From Candidatus Hadersleviella danica (lineage in GTDB: Bacteria > Chloroflexota > Anaerolineae > Promineifilales > Promineifilaceae), in the NCBI GenBank assembly GCA_016711405.1, contig JADJSZ010000004.1, positions 124,001 to 188,000 of the forward strand: a DNA stretch of 64,000 nt, in the 5' to 3' direction. This document shows positions 25,196-32,406 of the stretch, one piece after another. How positions within the stretch are numbered: position 1 is the stretch's first letter; each line of letters starts with the position of its first letter. Under the pieces are notes generated by a model, which made no database searches, had not been told where the DNA came from, and saw only the letters and a program-made list of their open reading frames with translations. The position numbers and the translations under genes were made by a program.

Positions 25196-27097
25196 ATGTC
25201 TCGCTTTTCCCGCCTCTTCCACCAATTTGACCCCAGTGAGCAGAGGTTGGTCGCGCAATCCCTTATTATTGGAACGTTGGTTTGGGCCATTATTTACGCC
25301 CTCAAAAATGGCATGCACTGGCTCGAACACCACCTGCTCACCTTTTTGGCGGAGCAACCATTTGGCGTAGCGGCGGCCACGCTTTTGGGCACATTGACCT
25401 TGGGAGCCTTGTTTGTGGCCGCCTTGGCTCGTTATGGCTCTAAACGGGTGCATTACCGCGATGCCAACGGCCATTTGCACGAACTGATAGATGTGGAGGG
25501 GGATGGGCTGGAACGCGCAATCTCCCTTTACTACGCCTCCGAACCCACCTTTGACCGCGCTTTGCTGGGCGAAGAAGGGGTGGATGTGCGCTGGAAATTG
25601 CCCACTTTTTCGCTCGCCTTGCGCAAAATAGCGGCCACGCTGGCCACCTTGGGCAGTGGCGGCAGTGGTGGGTTAGAGGCGAGTGTCACCCTCATTGGGG
25701 AGAGTGTGGCGGCCGGGTTATTCAAGCCACGGGGGGTGGGGTTGCAGGGCGGGGCGCGGCGCATGTGGCACTGGTGGCGCTCTTCAGACCCCGATGATTT
25801 GCAGACAGCGCAATTGAGCGGGATTGCGGCGGCCGTGGCGACGCTTTTGGGTGCGCCTTTTGCGGCCGCCTTTTTTGCCACCGAGGTCATGTACCGCCGC
25901 CGGCCGATTGTGGAAAAGTTGGTCTACGCCCTTATTGCCGCCTTGGTCGCCTTTTTCCTCAACAACATTGCCAATACAGCGTTGGCGGGGGAGGGATTTT
26001 CCCGTTTTAGCATTGGCCATCTGTTTGATGTAGACCAAATTGTGTTGCCGCCCTTGGGCAATTGGCGTTACTACGTTGTCCTCGTGACCATGTGCTTGCT
26101 CATCGCCTCGGTTAGCACCCAATTTAGTCTGTTGCGCACCCGCTTGGATGATTGGTTCCATGGCCGCTTCTCAAATTTGTGGGTGCGCCATCTTGTGGGA
26201 GCTTTGCTGACAGGAACCATTGCTATTTTGGTTTGGCTGGTGGTGGCCACGGCCGCCCACTACCAACTGTTTGGCATCAGCCCCGAGACCAGCCAGCACG
26301 CATGGGGTTTGGTCTTGGGCACAGGCGAAGCGGTGATTAACCAAGCGTTAGACGGCCGTGTGGTGTTGGCCATTGCCCTGTTGGCCCTGTTTGCCAAAAT
26401 GGTGGCCACCCTTTGCACCATCAGCTCGGGCGGTTCCGCAGGGTTATTGGTTCCCTCACTCTTTTTGGGAACCATGATAGCCACCCTGTTTATCCGCCTG
26501 CCGCTGGAAATGGGGTGGACACAATGGACTTTCTCGCCCGTCGTCCTCATTGTGCCCGCCATGACCGCCAGCCTTGTCTCCATTGTCAATGTGCCACTGG
26601 CCGCGATTCTCTTTGCGGTGGAAGTGTTCAGTGGCTGGTACATGGTTCCCGCCCTCATCACCCAAGTCATTGTCTCTATTTTCACCCACCAAGCCCCCAT
26701 TTACCGCACCCAGCGCGAGCATTACCGCGAACGAGAAATTTTGCCCGGCTACGGGGTGCGCCGCCTCCCTCTACCTGTTGAGTGGGATGGCTATACCGTG
26801 GCAGAACTGGATATTCGCCGCCGCTATCACCTGAATGTAATTGGTTGGGTGGAACAGACAGGGGAGGGTGGCTTGCCCTATGTGCGGCTGAGTGCCGATG
26901 CAGATAAACCATTAAAGTATGGCGACATTTTGGTTGTTTTAGGCCAAAATAGCGATTTAGAATTGTTTGAAGAACTTTTGGCCAGTGGCAACATCTTGTA
27001 TGTGGCCACGGCCGCCGATCACCCCGACCCCAATTCCCCACCCCGAGTTCTACCGAACCATAGAGATAGAGGGGAGCGTGGTCGTTTTGCCGAGTAA
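25196..27097 (+). CDS. ClC-family chloride channel/antiporter with RCK-type C-domain
   Basis: The 633-residue membrane protein has about ten helices. Selectivity regions are TLGSGGSGGLEASVTLIGES and SSGGSAGLLVPSLFLGT. After the membrane part, YTVAELDIRRRYHLNVIGWV to YGDILVVLGQ (about 520-590) is a TrkA-C domain, a regulatory ligand site. The position of the gating Glu is occupied by LEAS, so channel versus H+ antiport is open. The last residues (PNHRDRGERGRFAE) are translated from a GAGATAG-type intergenic repeat. Start context CCGCCATG; the ATG follows the mdh terminator by about 30 bases. Confidence 0.9.
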   Translation: MSRFSRLFHQFDPSEQRLVAQSLIIGTLVWAIIYALKNGMHWLEHHLLTFLAEQPFGVAAATLLGTLTLGALFVAALARYGSKRVHYRDANGHLHELIDVEGDGLERAISLYYASEPTFDRALLGEEGVDVRWKLPTFSLALRKIAATLATLGSGGSGGLEASVTLIGESVAAGLFKPRGVGLQGGARRMWHWWRSSDPDDLQTAQLSGIAAAVATLLGAPFAAAFFATEVMYRRRPIVEKLVYALIAALVAFFLNNIANTALAGEGFSRFSIGHLFDVDQIVLPPLGNWRYYVVLVTMCLLIASVSTQFSLLRTRLDDWFHGRFSNLWVRHLVGALLTGTIAILVWLVVATAAHYQLFGISPETSQHAWGLVLGTGEAVINQALDGRVVLAIALLALFAKMVATLCTISSGGSAGLLVPSLFLGTMIATLFIRLPLEMGWTQWTFSPVVLIVPAMTASLVSIVNVPLAAILFAVEVFSGWYMVPALITQVIVSIFTHQAPIYRTQREHYREREILPGYGVRRLPLPVEWDGYTVAELDIRRRYHLNVIGWVEQTGEGGLPYVRLSADADKPLKYGDILVVLGQNSDLELFEELLASGNILYVATAADHPDPNSPPRVLPNHRDRGERGRFAE

Positions 27098-27182
27098 ATA
27101 GTAAATAGTGAATAGTAAGTAGTCCCCTACTATTCACTACTCACTACTCACTACTCACTATTCACTAACCACTAACCACTCC
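27058..27182. repeat. GAGATAG tract and inverted TAGTGAA/TTCACTA heptamer pair
   Basis: The GAGATAGAGG tract is within the ClC 3' end. After the stop, TAGTAAA, TAGTGAA and TAGTAAG units face TATTCAC and TACTCAC units, making a long hairpin before acpS. Confidence 0.75.
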
Positions 27183-27190
27183 CTCCCCCC

Positions 27191-27553
27191 ATGCTAACCA
27201 CTGGCGTAGACATGATTGAAAACGAGCGCATCGGCCGTAGTTTGGCTCGTTTTGGTTCGCGGTTTGCCGACCGCATCTTTACCGCGCAAGAGCAGGCGCA
27301 TTGCGGCGGCCGTATTCCCAGCTTGGCCGCTCGCTTCGCCATCAAAGAAGCGGTGGCCAAAGCACTGGGCACGGGCATTGGCGATGTGCGCTGGCTGGAT
27401 ATTGAGGTGGTGAGCGACGAGCGGGGCAAGCCAACCTTGCATCTGCACAACCACGCGCAGGTTTTAGCGGCCGAACAAGGCATTCAACAGTGGAGCATCT
27501 CCCTTTCCCATACGGCCGACCATGCCATTGGCTTTGTGGTTGGCTTGGGCTAA
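27191..27553 (+). CDS. acpS: Holo-[acyl-carrier-protein] synthase
   Basis: The 120-residue protein transfers phosphopantetheine from CoA to acyl carrier protein. The Mg/CoA-binding motif is GVDMIENERIGRSL. The second signature is ARFAIKEAVAKALG, and the C-terminal part is SISLSHTADHAIGFVVG. The length is that of AcpS, the short trimeric class. The start context is CCCCCCATG without Shine-Dalgarno. It converges with the lipoprotein gene downstream; only about 20 bases separate their stops. Confidence 0.92.
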   Translation: MLTTGVDMIENERIGRSLARFGSRFADRIFTAQEQAHCGGRIPSLAARFAIKEAVAKALGTGIGDVRWLDIEVVSDERGKPTLHLHNHAQVLAAEQGIQQWSISLSHTADHAIGFVVGLG

Positions 27554-27573
27554 TTTTTAGCCCCACCCGCCCC

Positions 27574-28893
27574 CTAATCGTAATACCCGGCCGCTTCCAT
27601 CAACCGCTCAATATCCGCCTTGGCACTTAGCAATGCCTCTTCAGGGGTTATATGCCCATCCAACGCTTGGTTTAAGTAGTTCCCCAAAATGTATTCCACA
27701 CTGGGCCACTCGGGCGTGCGCGGCCGCCAGCGGGCATTTTGGATAGACTCCTCGGCCGTCAAAATCCACGGGTAACGACTGGTTAGTTCGGCATCCTGAA
27801 AGACAGAGTGGCGTGTGGGAGCCACCCCTTCATATACGGCCGCTTTCATCATCTCTGGGCTAGTCGCCCACATAATAAAATTAAACGCTTCCTGTTTGTG
27901 CGGAGCTGTCACAGGCACAGCAAGGAGCCAATGCCCCATCTGGCTGGCACTCGTCACCTCCCCCGGAAACGTCGTAATGGTCATATTGGCAGGCACTTGC
28001 CCTTGGCTCAATTCGGTAATATGGCTCGGCCAAATCATCGAGGCGATGGCCTTGCCCTGCAAAACAGCCTCGCCCGCATCGCGGCTACTGCGGAACAATG
28101 TGGAGGCAGGCAACGAAGTTTGCGCAAGGCTAACCATATCGGTTAGGGCGCGAATCGAAGCGGGCTGGTCCAACACCACCCGCCAATTCTGATCAAAGAT
28201 TTCCCCGCCATACGCCCAATTCCACGCACTAAACTCGGTAACGACAGGGTTGCCTGCCCCGCCTGTGTACGCATAGGGGTAAAGGCCGCTGGGAATATCG
28301 GCCGCTTCATTCAACACGGCCGCCATCTCCGTCAAATCAGTCGGCGGGTCAATTAAATCATTGCGGTACCAAAACATTTGCACATTGCCCACCAAAGGCA
28401 AGGCGTATAACTCTGACCGTTTGCGTGGGTCTAAATAAGGGTGGCGCGGCCCTTCGGGTGGTGGCCACATCCCCAATTCCAACGAACGCTGGAGAAAATC
28501 GGGGTCGGCCGCATAGCTAAACGCTGAAAGCGGCACGAGATAGCCATTGCCCGCCAGCGAAGGAAACCACGGGTCATCTATCAAAATAACGTCGTATTTG
28601 CTGGTGTTGCGCTGAACATCAATAAAAATTTGCTCTTGTAAATAGGTGTAAGCGTACTCTTCAATTTCGATGTTAATGCCTGTTTGCGCCTCCCACCGTT
28701 CGGCCGCCAACACCAACCCTTTGCTGATGTTGCCTTGGCGGCTGGCAATATACAAAGTCAGCGGGGTCACAGTAGAAACCTCGGCCGTGGGGGCGATGAG
28801 GGGCTGGTCAGCGGCCGTGGGGGCTTGTTGGCAAGCGGTGCCAACCAATAAACCAAACAGACACAGGCACAAGAAGAGAGTTCGATGAGACAT
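27574..28893 (-). CDS. ABC transporter extracellular solute-binding lipoprotein (family 1)
   Basis: The 439-residue protein is the surface receptor of a sugar-type ABC importer. The lipoprotein signal ends at GTAC (Cys21), followed by a short Ala/Pro linker. The binding fold begins LTLYIASRQGNISKGLVLAA and includes YDVILIDDPWFPSLAGNGYL, typical of MalE/UgpB-like proteins, with LGNYLNQALDGHITPEEALL near the end. No permease or ATPase genes adjoin, so its partners lie elsewhere. I chose the ATG at 28893 before the signal peptide (AGCCCATG). Upstream in-frame codons are heptamer repeats. Confidence 0.88.
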   Translation of the reverse strand: MSHRTLFLCLCLFGLLVGTACQQAPTAADQPLIAPTAEVSTVTPLTLYIASRQGNISKGLVLAAERWEAQTGINIEIEEYAYTYLQEQIFIDVQRNTSKYDVILIDDPWFPSLAGNGYLVPLSAFSYAADPDFLQRSLELGMWPPPEGPRHPYLDPRKRSELYALPLVGNVQMFWYRNDLIDPPTDLTEMAAVLNEAADIPSGLYPYAYTGGAGNPVVTEFSAWNWAYGGEIFDQNWRVVLDQPASIRALTDMVSLAQTSLPASTLFRSSRDAGEAVLQGKAIASMIWPSHITELSQGQVPANMTITTFPGEVTSASQMGHWLLAVPVTAPHKQEAFNFIMWATSPEMMKAAVYEGVAPTRHSVFQDAELTSRYPWILTAEESIQNARWRPRTPEWPSVEYILGNYLNQALDGHITPEEALLSAKADIERLMEAAGYYD

Positions 28894-28899
28894 GGGCTT

Positions 28900-28980
28900 G
28901 CTTCCGAAAACAATGAGCAGTGAGCAATAAGCAGTGAAGTTATAGTAAGCCAAACCAAATGACAAATGACAAATGACAAA
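28900..28980. repeat. Heptamer arrays (TGAGCAA and ATGACAA families)
   Basis: AATGAGCAGTGAGCAATAAG and CAAATGACAAATGACAAATG runs lie upstream of the lipoprotein gene and next to the terminator at 28982. Confidence 0.7.
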
Positions 28981-28981
28981 A

Positions 28982-29020
28982 AACACAAACGGCCGAGGAA
29001 TTGCCTCGGCCGTTTGTGTT
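28982..29020 (-). terminator. Rho-independent terminator of the small membrane protein gene
   Basis: A perfect 17-bp stem, AACACAAACGGCCGAGG / CCTCGGCCGTTTGTGTT, has a five-base loop. On the minus strand it is followed by TTTTTTGTC, so it terminates transcription from the 46-residue gene. The stem again contains CGGCCG. Confidence 0.85.
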
Positions 29021-29040
29021 CTTATTTCTCATCACCTACT

Positions 29041-29181
29041 TCACCGTGAATGACGGTCATCCTGTGAATACGATTTACCCCGCTTAGAGAGAAAATGGGT
29101 TGAAAATAATATCGGCGTTAAAACCCCCAAAATATAGACCACCAAAACAATAATTGCTAACATACCCAACGAGATATACAT
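29041..29181 (-). CDS. 46-residue single-pass membrane protein
   Basis: The ATG at 29181-29179 is preceded by AAGGAG with 7-base spacing, one of the best ribosome sites in the window. The product starts MYISLGMLAIIVLVVYILGV, a single hydrophobic helix of about 25 residues. It ends in the basic, polar tail FLSKRGKSYSQDDRHSR. A strong terminator lies directly downstream. Short size, good initiation signal and own terminator argue that it is real. The function is unknown. Small subunits or regulators of membrane complexes look like this. Confidence 0.7.
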   Translation of the reverse strand: MYISLGMLAIIVLVVYILGVLTPILFSTHFLSKRGKSYSQDDRHSR

Positions 29182-29512
29182 GCCAAACTCCTTACTGCAA
29201 CATCAATCGGCTGGCTCCAAGGGTGTACTTGTGCTTTGGTATACTGCTATACTAAACCACACTATTGGTTTCCTTGTGGAACCAATCTGCGACACAGTAG
29301 GTATACCATAGGCCACGAATCATCATGGTAAATGGCTTGTGAAACGTCAGTGAATGAAGCGTGAAAGCGTTCACGTTCATGGTAGATTGGGCATGGATCT
29401 CGCTCTTAATTCGAAGGGCGAAGGAAGGGGGCCCAGCGGCCCCCCCCCCCCCCCCCCCCCCAAAATTAAAAAGGCCCCCCCGGGCCCACCATATCTGAGC
29501 AAAGGGTGAGAA
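29182..29512. other. Gap with a short hairpin and a poly-C tract
   Basis: A small hairpin (ATTGGTTTCCTTGTGGAACCAAT, 29264-29286, slightly over-paired) lies near the 5' end. From about 29420 the sequence becomes GGGGGCCCAGCGG and then a run of more than 20 C, followed by AAAATTAAAAAGG and CCCCCCCGGGCCC. This block looks like low-quality consensus at an assembly join. No gene is visible. Confidence 0.6.
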
Positions 29513-30150
29513 ATGAACGTTCAGCAGGCGTATGACCAATGGTCAGTCACCTATGACAGCGACCAAAACTTAACCCGCGACCTCGACGCGCAAATTACCC
29601 AACAAGTTTTGGGCGATTGGCACGGCCGCATCCTCCTCGAAATGGGGTGCGGCACGGGCAAAAACACCCCTTTTATAGCCAAATTGCCCAAACAGTCTTG
29701 GCTTTTGATTTTTCGGCGGGGATGTTGGCACGAGCGCGGCAACGCCTCTCCACCCCCAACGCATCTTTGGCCATGATGGATGTAACCCGGCCGTGGCCCA
29801 TCGCCGACCAAAGCGTGAATTTGGTGGCGGGCAACCTCATCTTGGAGCATGTGACCGATTTAACGGCCGTTTTCGCCCAAATCGCCCGCTGTTTAGCCCC
29901 CCACGGCCGCTTCTTCCTCAGCGAGTTGCACCCCTTCAAACAATACTTGGGCGGCCGTGCCAAATTCACCCAAGCCAACGGCCAGACCGAAATTCCCGCT
30001 TACACCCACCACACGGCCGAGTTTTGGCAAGCGGCCACCCAACACGGCTTTCGGCTGATCCACTTCAACGAATGGTGGCATCCTCATGACACCCAACAAC
30101 CCCCTCGCCTCATCTCCTTTCTATTCGAGATAGATAGAGACGGGAGATAG
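29513..30150 (+). CDS. Class I SAM-dependent methyltransferase (one frame break)
   Basis: The N-terminal part reads NVQQAYDQWSVTYDSDQN and motif I HGRILLEMGCGTGKNTPF. The rest continues in another frame: SQIAQTVLAFDFSAGMLARA, RPWPIADQSVNLVAGNLILE and LAPHGRFFLSELHPFKQYLG. Reading TTTTT instead of TTTT at 29671-29674 joins both into about 212 residues. RFFLSELHPFKQYLGGRA is typical of methyltransferases acting on small metabolites. The C-terminus (EIDRDGR) is formed by a GAGATAGATAGAGAC repeat, which also supplies the stop codon. Confidence 0.8.
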
Positions 30151-30222
30151 AGATAGAGGAAATGCAATAGGCCAGCCAATCGCGTTTCCTCTATCTCTAT
30201 CTCTACCCTCTATCTCCCTTCC
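30123..30222. repeat. Inverted GAGATAG / CTATCTC tract
   Basis: GGGAGATAGAGATAGAGGAAA faces TTTCCTCTATCTCTATCTCT across about 30 bases. It forms a long hairpin after the methyltransferase and before the next plus-strand gene. Confidence 0.75.
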
Positions 30223-30236
30223 CTGAGTTATCACCT

Positions 30237-31661
30237 ATGACTACCAACGCCCAACTCTCGGCCGATGTCACCTTGCCCCCCGGCATGGAAATTGAAACAG
30301 GTTCCCCCTTCGCCAAAATTTGGCGGCTCAAAAACAGCGGCGGCCAAAACTGGCAAGATGTGCGGCTGATGAATCTCAGCGGCACCATCCCCACGGCCGT
30401 TAACTGGCATCCCGTCCCCGCCACCGCCCCCAATGGCGAAACCGACCTCAAACTCTCGCTGGCCGCCCCCCCCCAACCGGGGAGCTACACCAGCCAATGG
30501 CAGTTGCACAATTCAGCTGGCGAACCCTTTGGCCCGCCCCTCACCGTCCAAATTCAGGCCATTCCCGGTGGAGCCAATAACGGCCGTCTCGTCAGTTACA
30601 GCACCACCACCACCGATGGCAGTGGCACAGCCCAAACTGGCCAAACATTTAGCCACACCCTGCTTCTCGAAAACACAGGCGGCCGTCGCTGGCGCGCCGA
30701 TTACCAACTCACCTATCTCGGCGGCGATGCCCAGCCCGCCCAGCCCAGCTACCCCTTGCCCGCCACCATCCCCGGCGAGATGAACAGCGTCACCATCACA
30801 CTCACTGCGCCCGCCACAGGGGGCACGGCCGTCACCTTCTGGCAACTGCGCGACGAAAAAGGGGTGGCTTTTGGCGGCTTCATCGCCCCCGAACTGCCCG
30901 TCACCGCCCCCGTTGTCGTTGCCCCGCCCTTCAATCCCACCGCATGGCGCACCGTCATTTGGGACATCACGGGCATCTTTGAGAGCGGCAAGCCCGGTGG
31001 CAACCCCGCCGCCTATCAAAACAAAGATTCGGGCATTGTCAGCTACGGAGCGCACCAAGTCACGCTCGCTTCGGGCAATTTGGGGCGGGTCTTGACCATT
31101 TTCTTCCAAAAGAGCAACAGCGCCGCCAGCCAAGCATTGCAACAAGAGTTTATGGGGCGGGTGCAAGACAAAAACCAGCACGAGGGGCTACGCAACGACG
31201 GCCGTTTCCGCGACCTGCTCATCCAAGCGGCCAACGAACCCGCCATGATTGCCGCCCAAGATGACATTTTCGGCGAAGGCTTTTATGTGCCGGCCGTTGC
31301 CGAAGCCCAAAAGCTCGGCATCCAAACCCCACTCGGGGTGGCCTGTATTTACGACACGCGCATTCAGCACGGGGCAGGTGGCTCCACCTTCTTATTTGGC
31401 CTCACCAAAGACAAGGCAGGCGGCAACATTGGCCAAAACGGCCTGACCGAAGCGGCATGGTTGGCTGTCTTTTTAGATGAGCGGGAGGCTCTCCTGCACC
31501 GTTTGGCCAACAAAGCGGAGCAAAATGGGGATGCCAACAGCGGCCGTTTCCTCCGCAACTCCACCTTCCGCGTCCAAGAACTCCGCCACATCCTCCAAGC
31601 CAACAACCTTGGCCTCACAGGGCAATTTACCGTGCGCGGCTTCAAACTCATAGGGCTTTAG
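30237..31661 (+). CDS. Two NBR1-like Ig domains fused to a GH46 chitosanase-like domain
   Basis: The 474-residue protein has two N-terminal beta-sandwich modules (about 10-105 and 120-225). Their motifs, FAKIWRLKNSGGQNW, PGSYTSQWQLHNSAGEPFG and FSHTLLLENTGGRRW, fit the NBR1 (Next to BRCA1) Ig-like fold. The C-terminal part starts RTVIWDITGIFESGKPGG and continues DSGIVSYGAHQVTLASGNLG. It recalls GH46 chitosanases with the catalytic Glu (FES) and an Asp about 18 residues later. ACIYDTRIQHGAGGS resembles the GH46 helix near the active site. Chitosan or peptidoglycan hydrolysis is inference. There is no signal peptide, so the site of action is unclear. Confidence 0.7.
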   Translation: MTTNAQLSADVTLPPGMEIETGSPFAKIWRLKNSGGQNWQDVRLMNLSGTIPTAVNWHPVPATAPNGETDLKLSLAAPPQPGSYTSQWQLHNSAGEPFGPPLTVQIQAIPGGANNGRLVSYSTTTTDGSGTAQTGQTFSHTLLLENTGGRRWRADYQLTYLGGDAQPAQPSYPLPATIPGEMNSVTITLTAPATGGTAVTFWQLRDEKGVAFGGFIAPELPVTAPVVVAPPFNPTAWRTVIWDITGIFESGKPGGNPAAYQNKDSGIVSYGAHQVTLASGNLGRVLTIFFQKSNSAASQALQQEFMGRVQDKNQHEGLRNDGRFRDLLIQAANEPAMIAAQDDIFGEGFYVPAVAEAQKLGIQTPLGVACIYDTRIQHGAGGSTFLFGLTKDKAGGNIGQNGLTEAAWLAVFLDEREALLHRLANKAEQNGDANSGRFLRNSTFRVQELRHILQANNLGLTGQFTVRGFKLIGL

Positions 31662-31735
31662 AGGGACTGGAGGACGAGGGACTGGGGACTGGGGACGATG
31701 ACCCAAGTCCCCAGTCCCTTGTCCCTAGTCCCCCC
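31662..31735. repeat. Inverted heptamer pair (GGGACTG / CAGTCCC) between convergent genes
   Basis: GGGACTGGGGACTGGGGACG faces CCAAGTCCCCAGTCCCTTG. The hairpin lies between the 3' ends of convergent genes and could serve as a shared terminator. Another copy is at 58661-58724. Confidence 0.75.
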
Positions 31736-32297
31736 TTGTTTTTGCAAACACATGCGTGCTTCTCAACTCGTTGGTCAGATGGTGGCGGGCATCGTGAATT
31801 AACGTCCCTTCGTGGGTGTAACCCGCTCGGCGAGCCACGGCCGCGCTCCGCACATTGTTCGTATCACAGCGAATCTCCACCCGATTCGCGTTTAAGGTCT
31901 CGAACAAAAAATTGGTGATGGCGTTCACCGCCTCTAAAACCAATCCCCGCCCCTCAAACTCTTTGGAAATCCAATAGCCAATCTCAAATTTGGGCACTTC
32001 CCATTTAATGTGGTGCATCCCACTACCACCGATGTATTGGCCTGTTTCTCGCCAAAAGAGAAGCAACTGCAACTCTTCCCGCGCTAAAAACGCCAACCGC
32101 CGTTTGCGTCCCCAAATTTCATACTCCTCGGCCGTGGGCACATTCACCGCCCACGGCATCCACGGCTTGAGATGCTCTTGGTTGGCCAACACCACAGGGC
32201 GCACCAACGCCCCATCTCCCACCTGCGGGGCGCGGATAATCAACCGCTCGGTCACAATTTCCTCGGGTATCTCAAGCAATAACGGGTCAATCATCAT
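31725..32297 (-). CDS. GNAT-family acetyltransferase (RimJ/RimL type)
   Basis: The 190-residue protein resembles ribosomal-protein N-acetyltransferases. Family features are EEIVTERLIIRAPQVGDG at the N-terminus, FEIGYWISKEFEGRGLVLEA (the acetyl-CoA loop, with EGRG) and VEIRCDTNNVRSAAVARRAG (the SRA-like motif). I chose the ATG at 32297, just after GGAGG. The next codon is also ATG and has better spacing. The longer upstream frame translates TTATTGG repeats and is not coding. The substrate may be a protein N-terminus or an amine. Confidence 0.88.
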   Translation of the reverse strand: MMIDPLLLEIPEEIVTERLIIRAPQVGDGALVRPVVLANQEHLKPWMPWAVNVPTAEEYEIWGRKRRLAFLAREELQLLLFWRETGQYIGGSGMHHIKWEVPKFEIGYWISKEFEGRGLVLEAVNAITNFLFETLNANRVEIRCDTNNVRSAAVARRAGYTHEGTLIHDARHHLTNELRSTHVFAKTRGD

Positions 32298-32329
32298 CTC
32301 CTCCACACCAATAACCAGGGGGGGTTTCA

Positions 32330-32402
32330 TCCAGTGAACCAGTAGCGTAGTGGTAGCAAACCAACCAACACCCCAATAACGAATAACCAATAACCAATAA
32401 CT
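32330..32402. repeat. Heptamer array (TAACCAA family)
   Basis: AATAACGAATAACCAATAAC units lie between the 3' end of the giant kinase gene and the 5' end of the GNAT gene. Confidence 0.65.
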
Positions 32403-32406
32403 CCCC

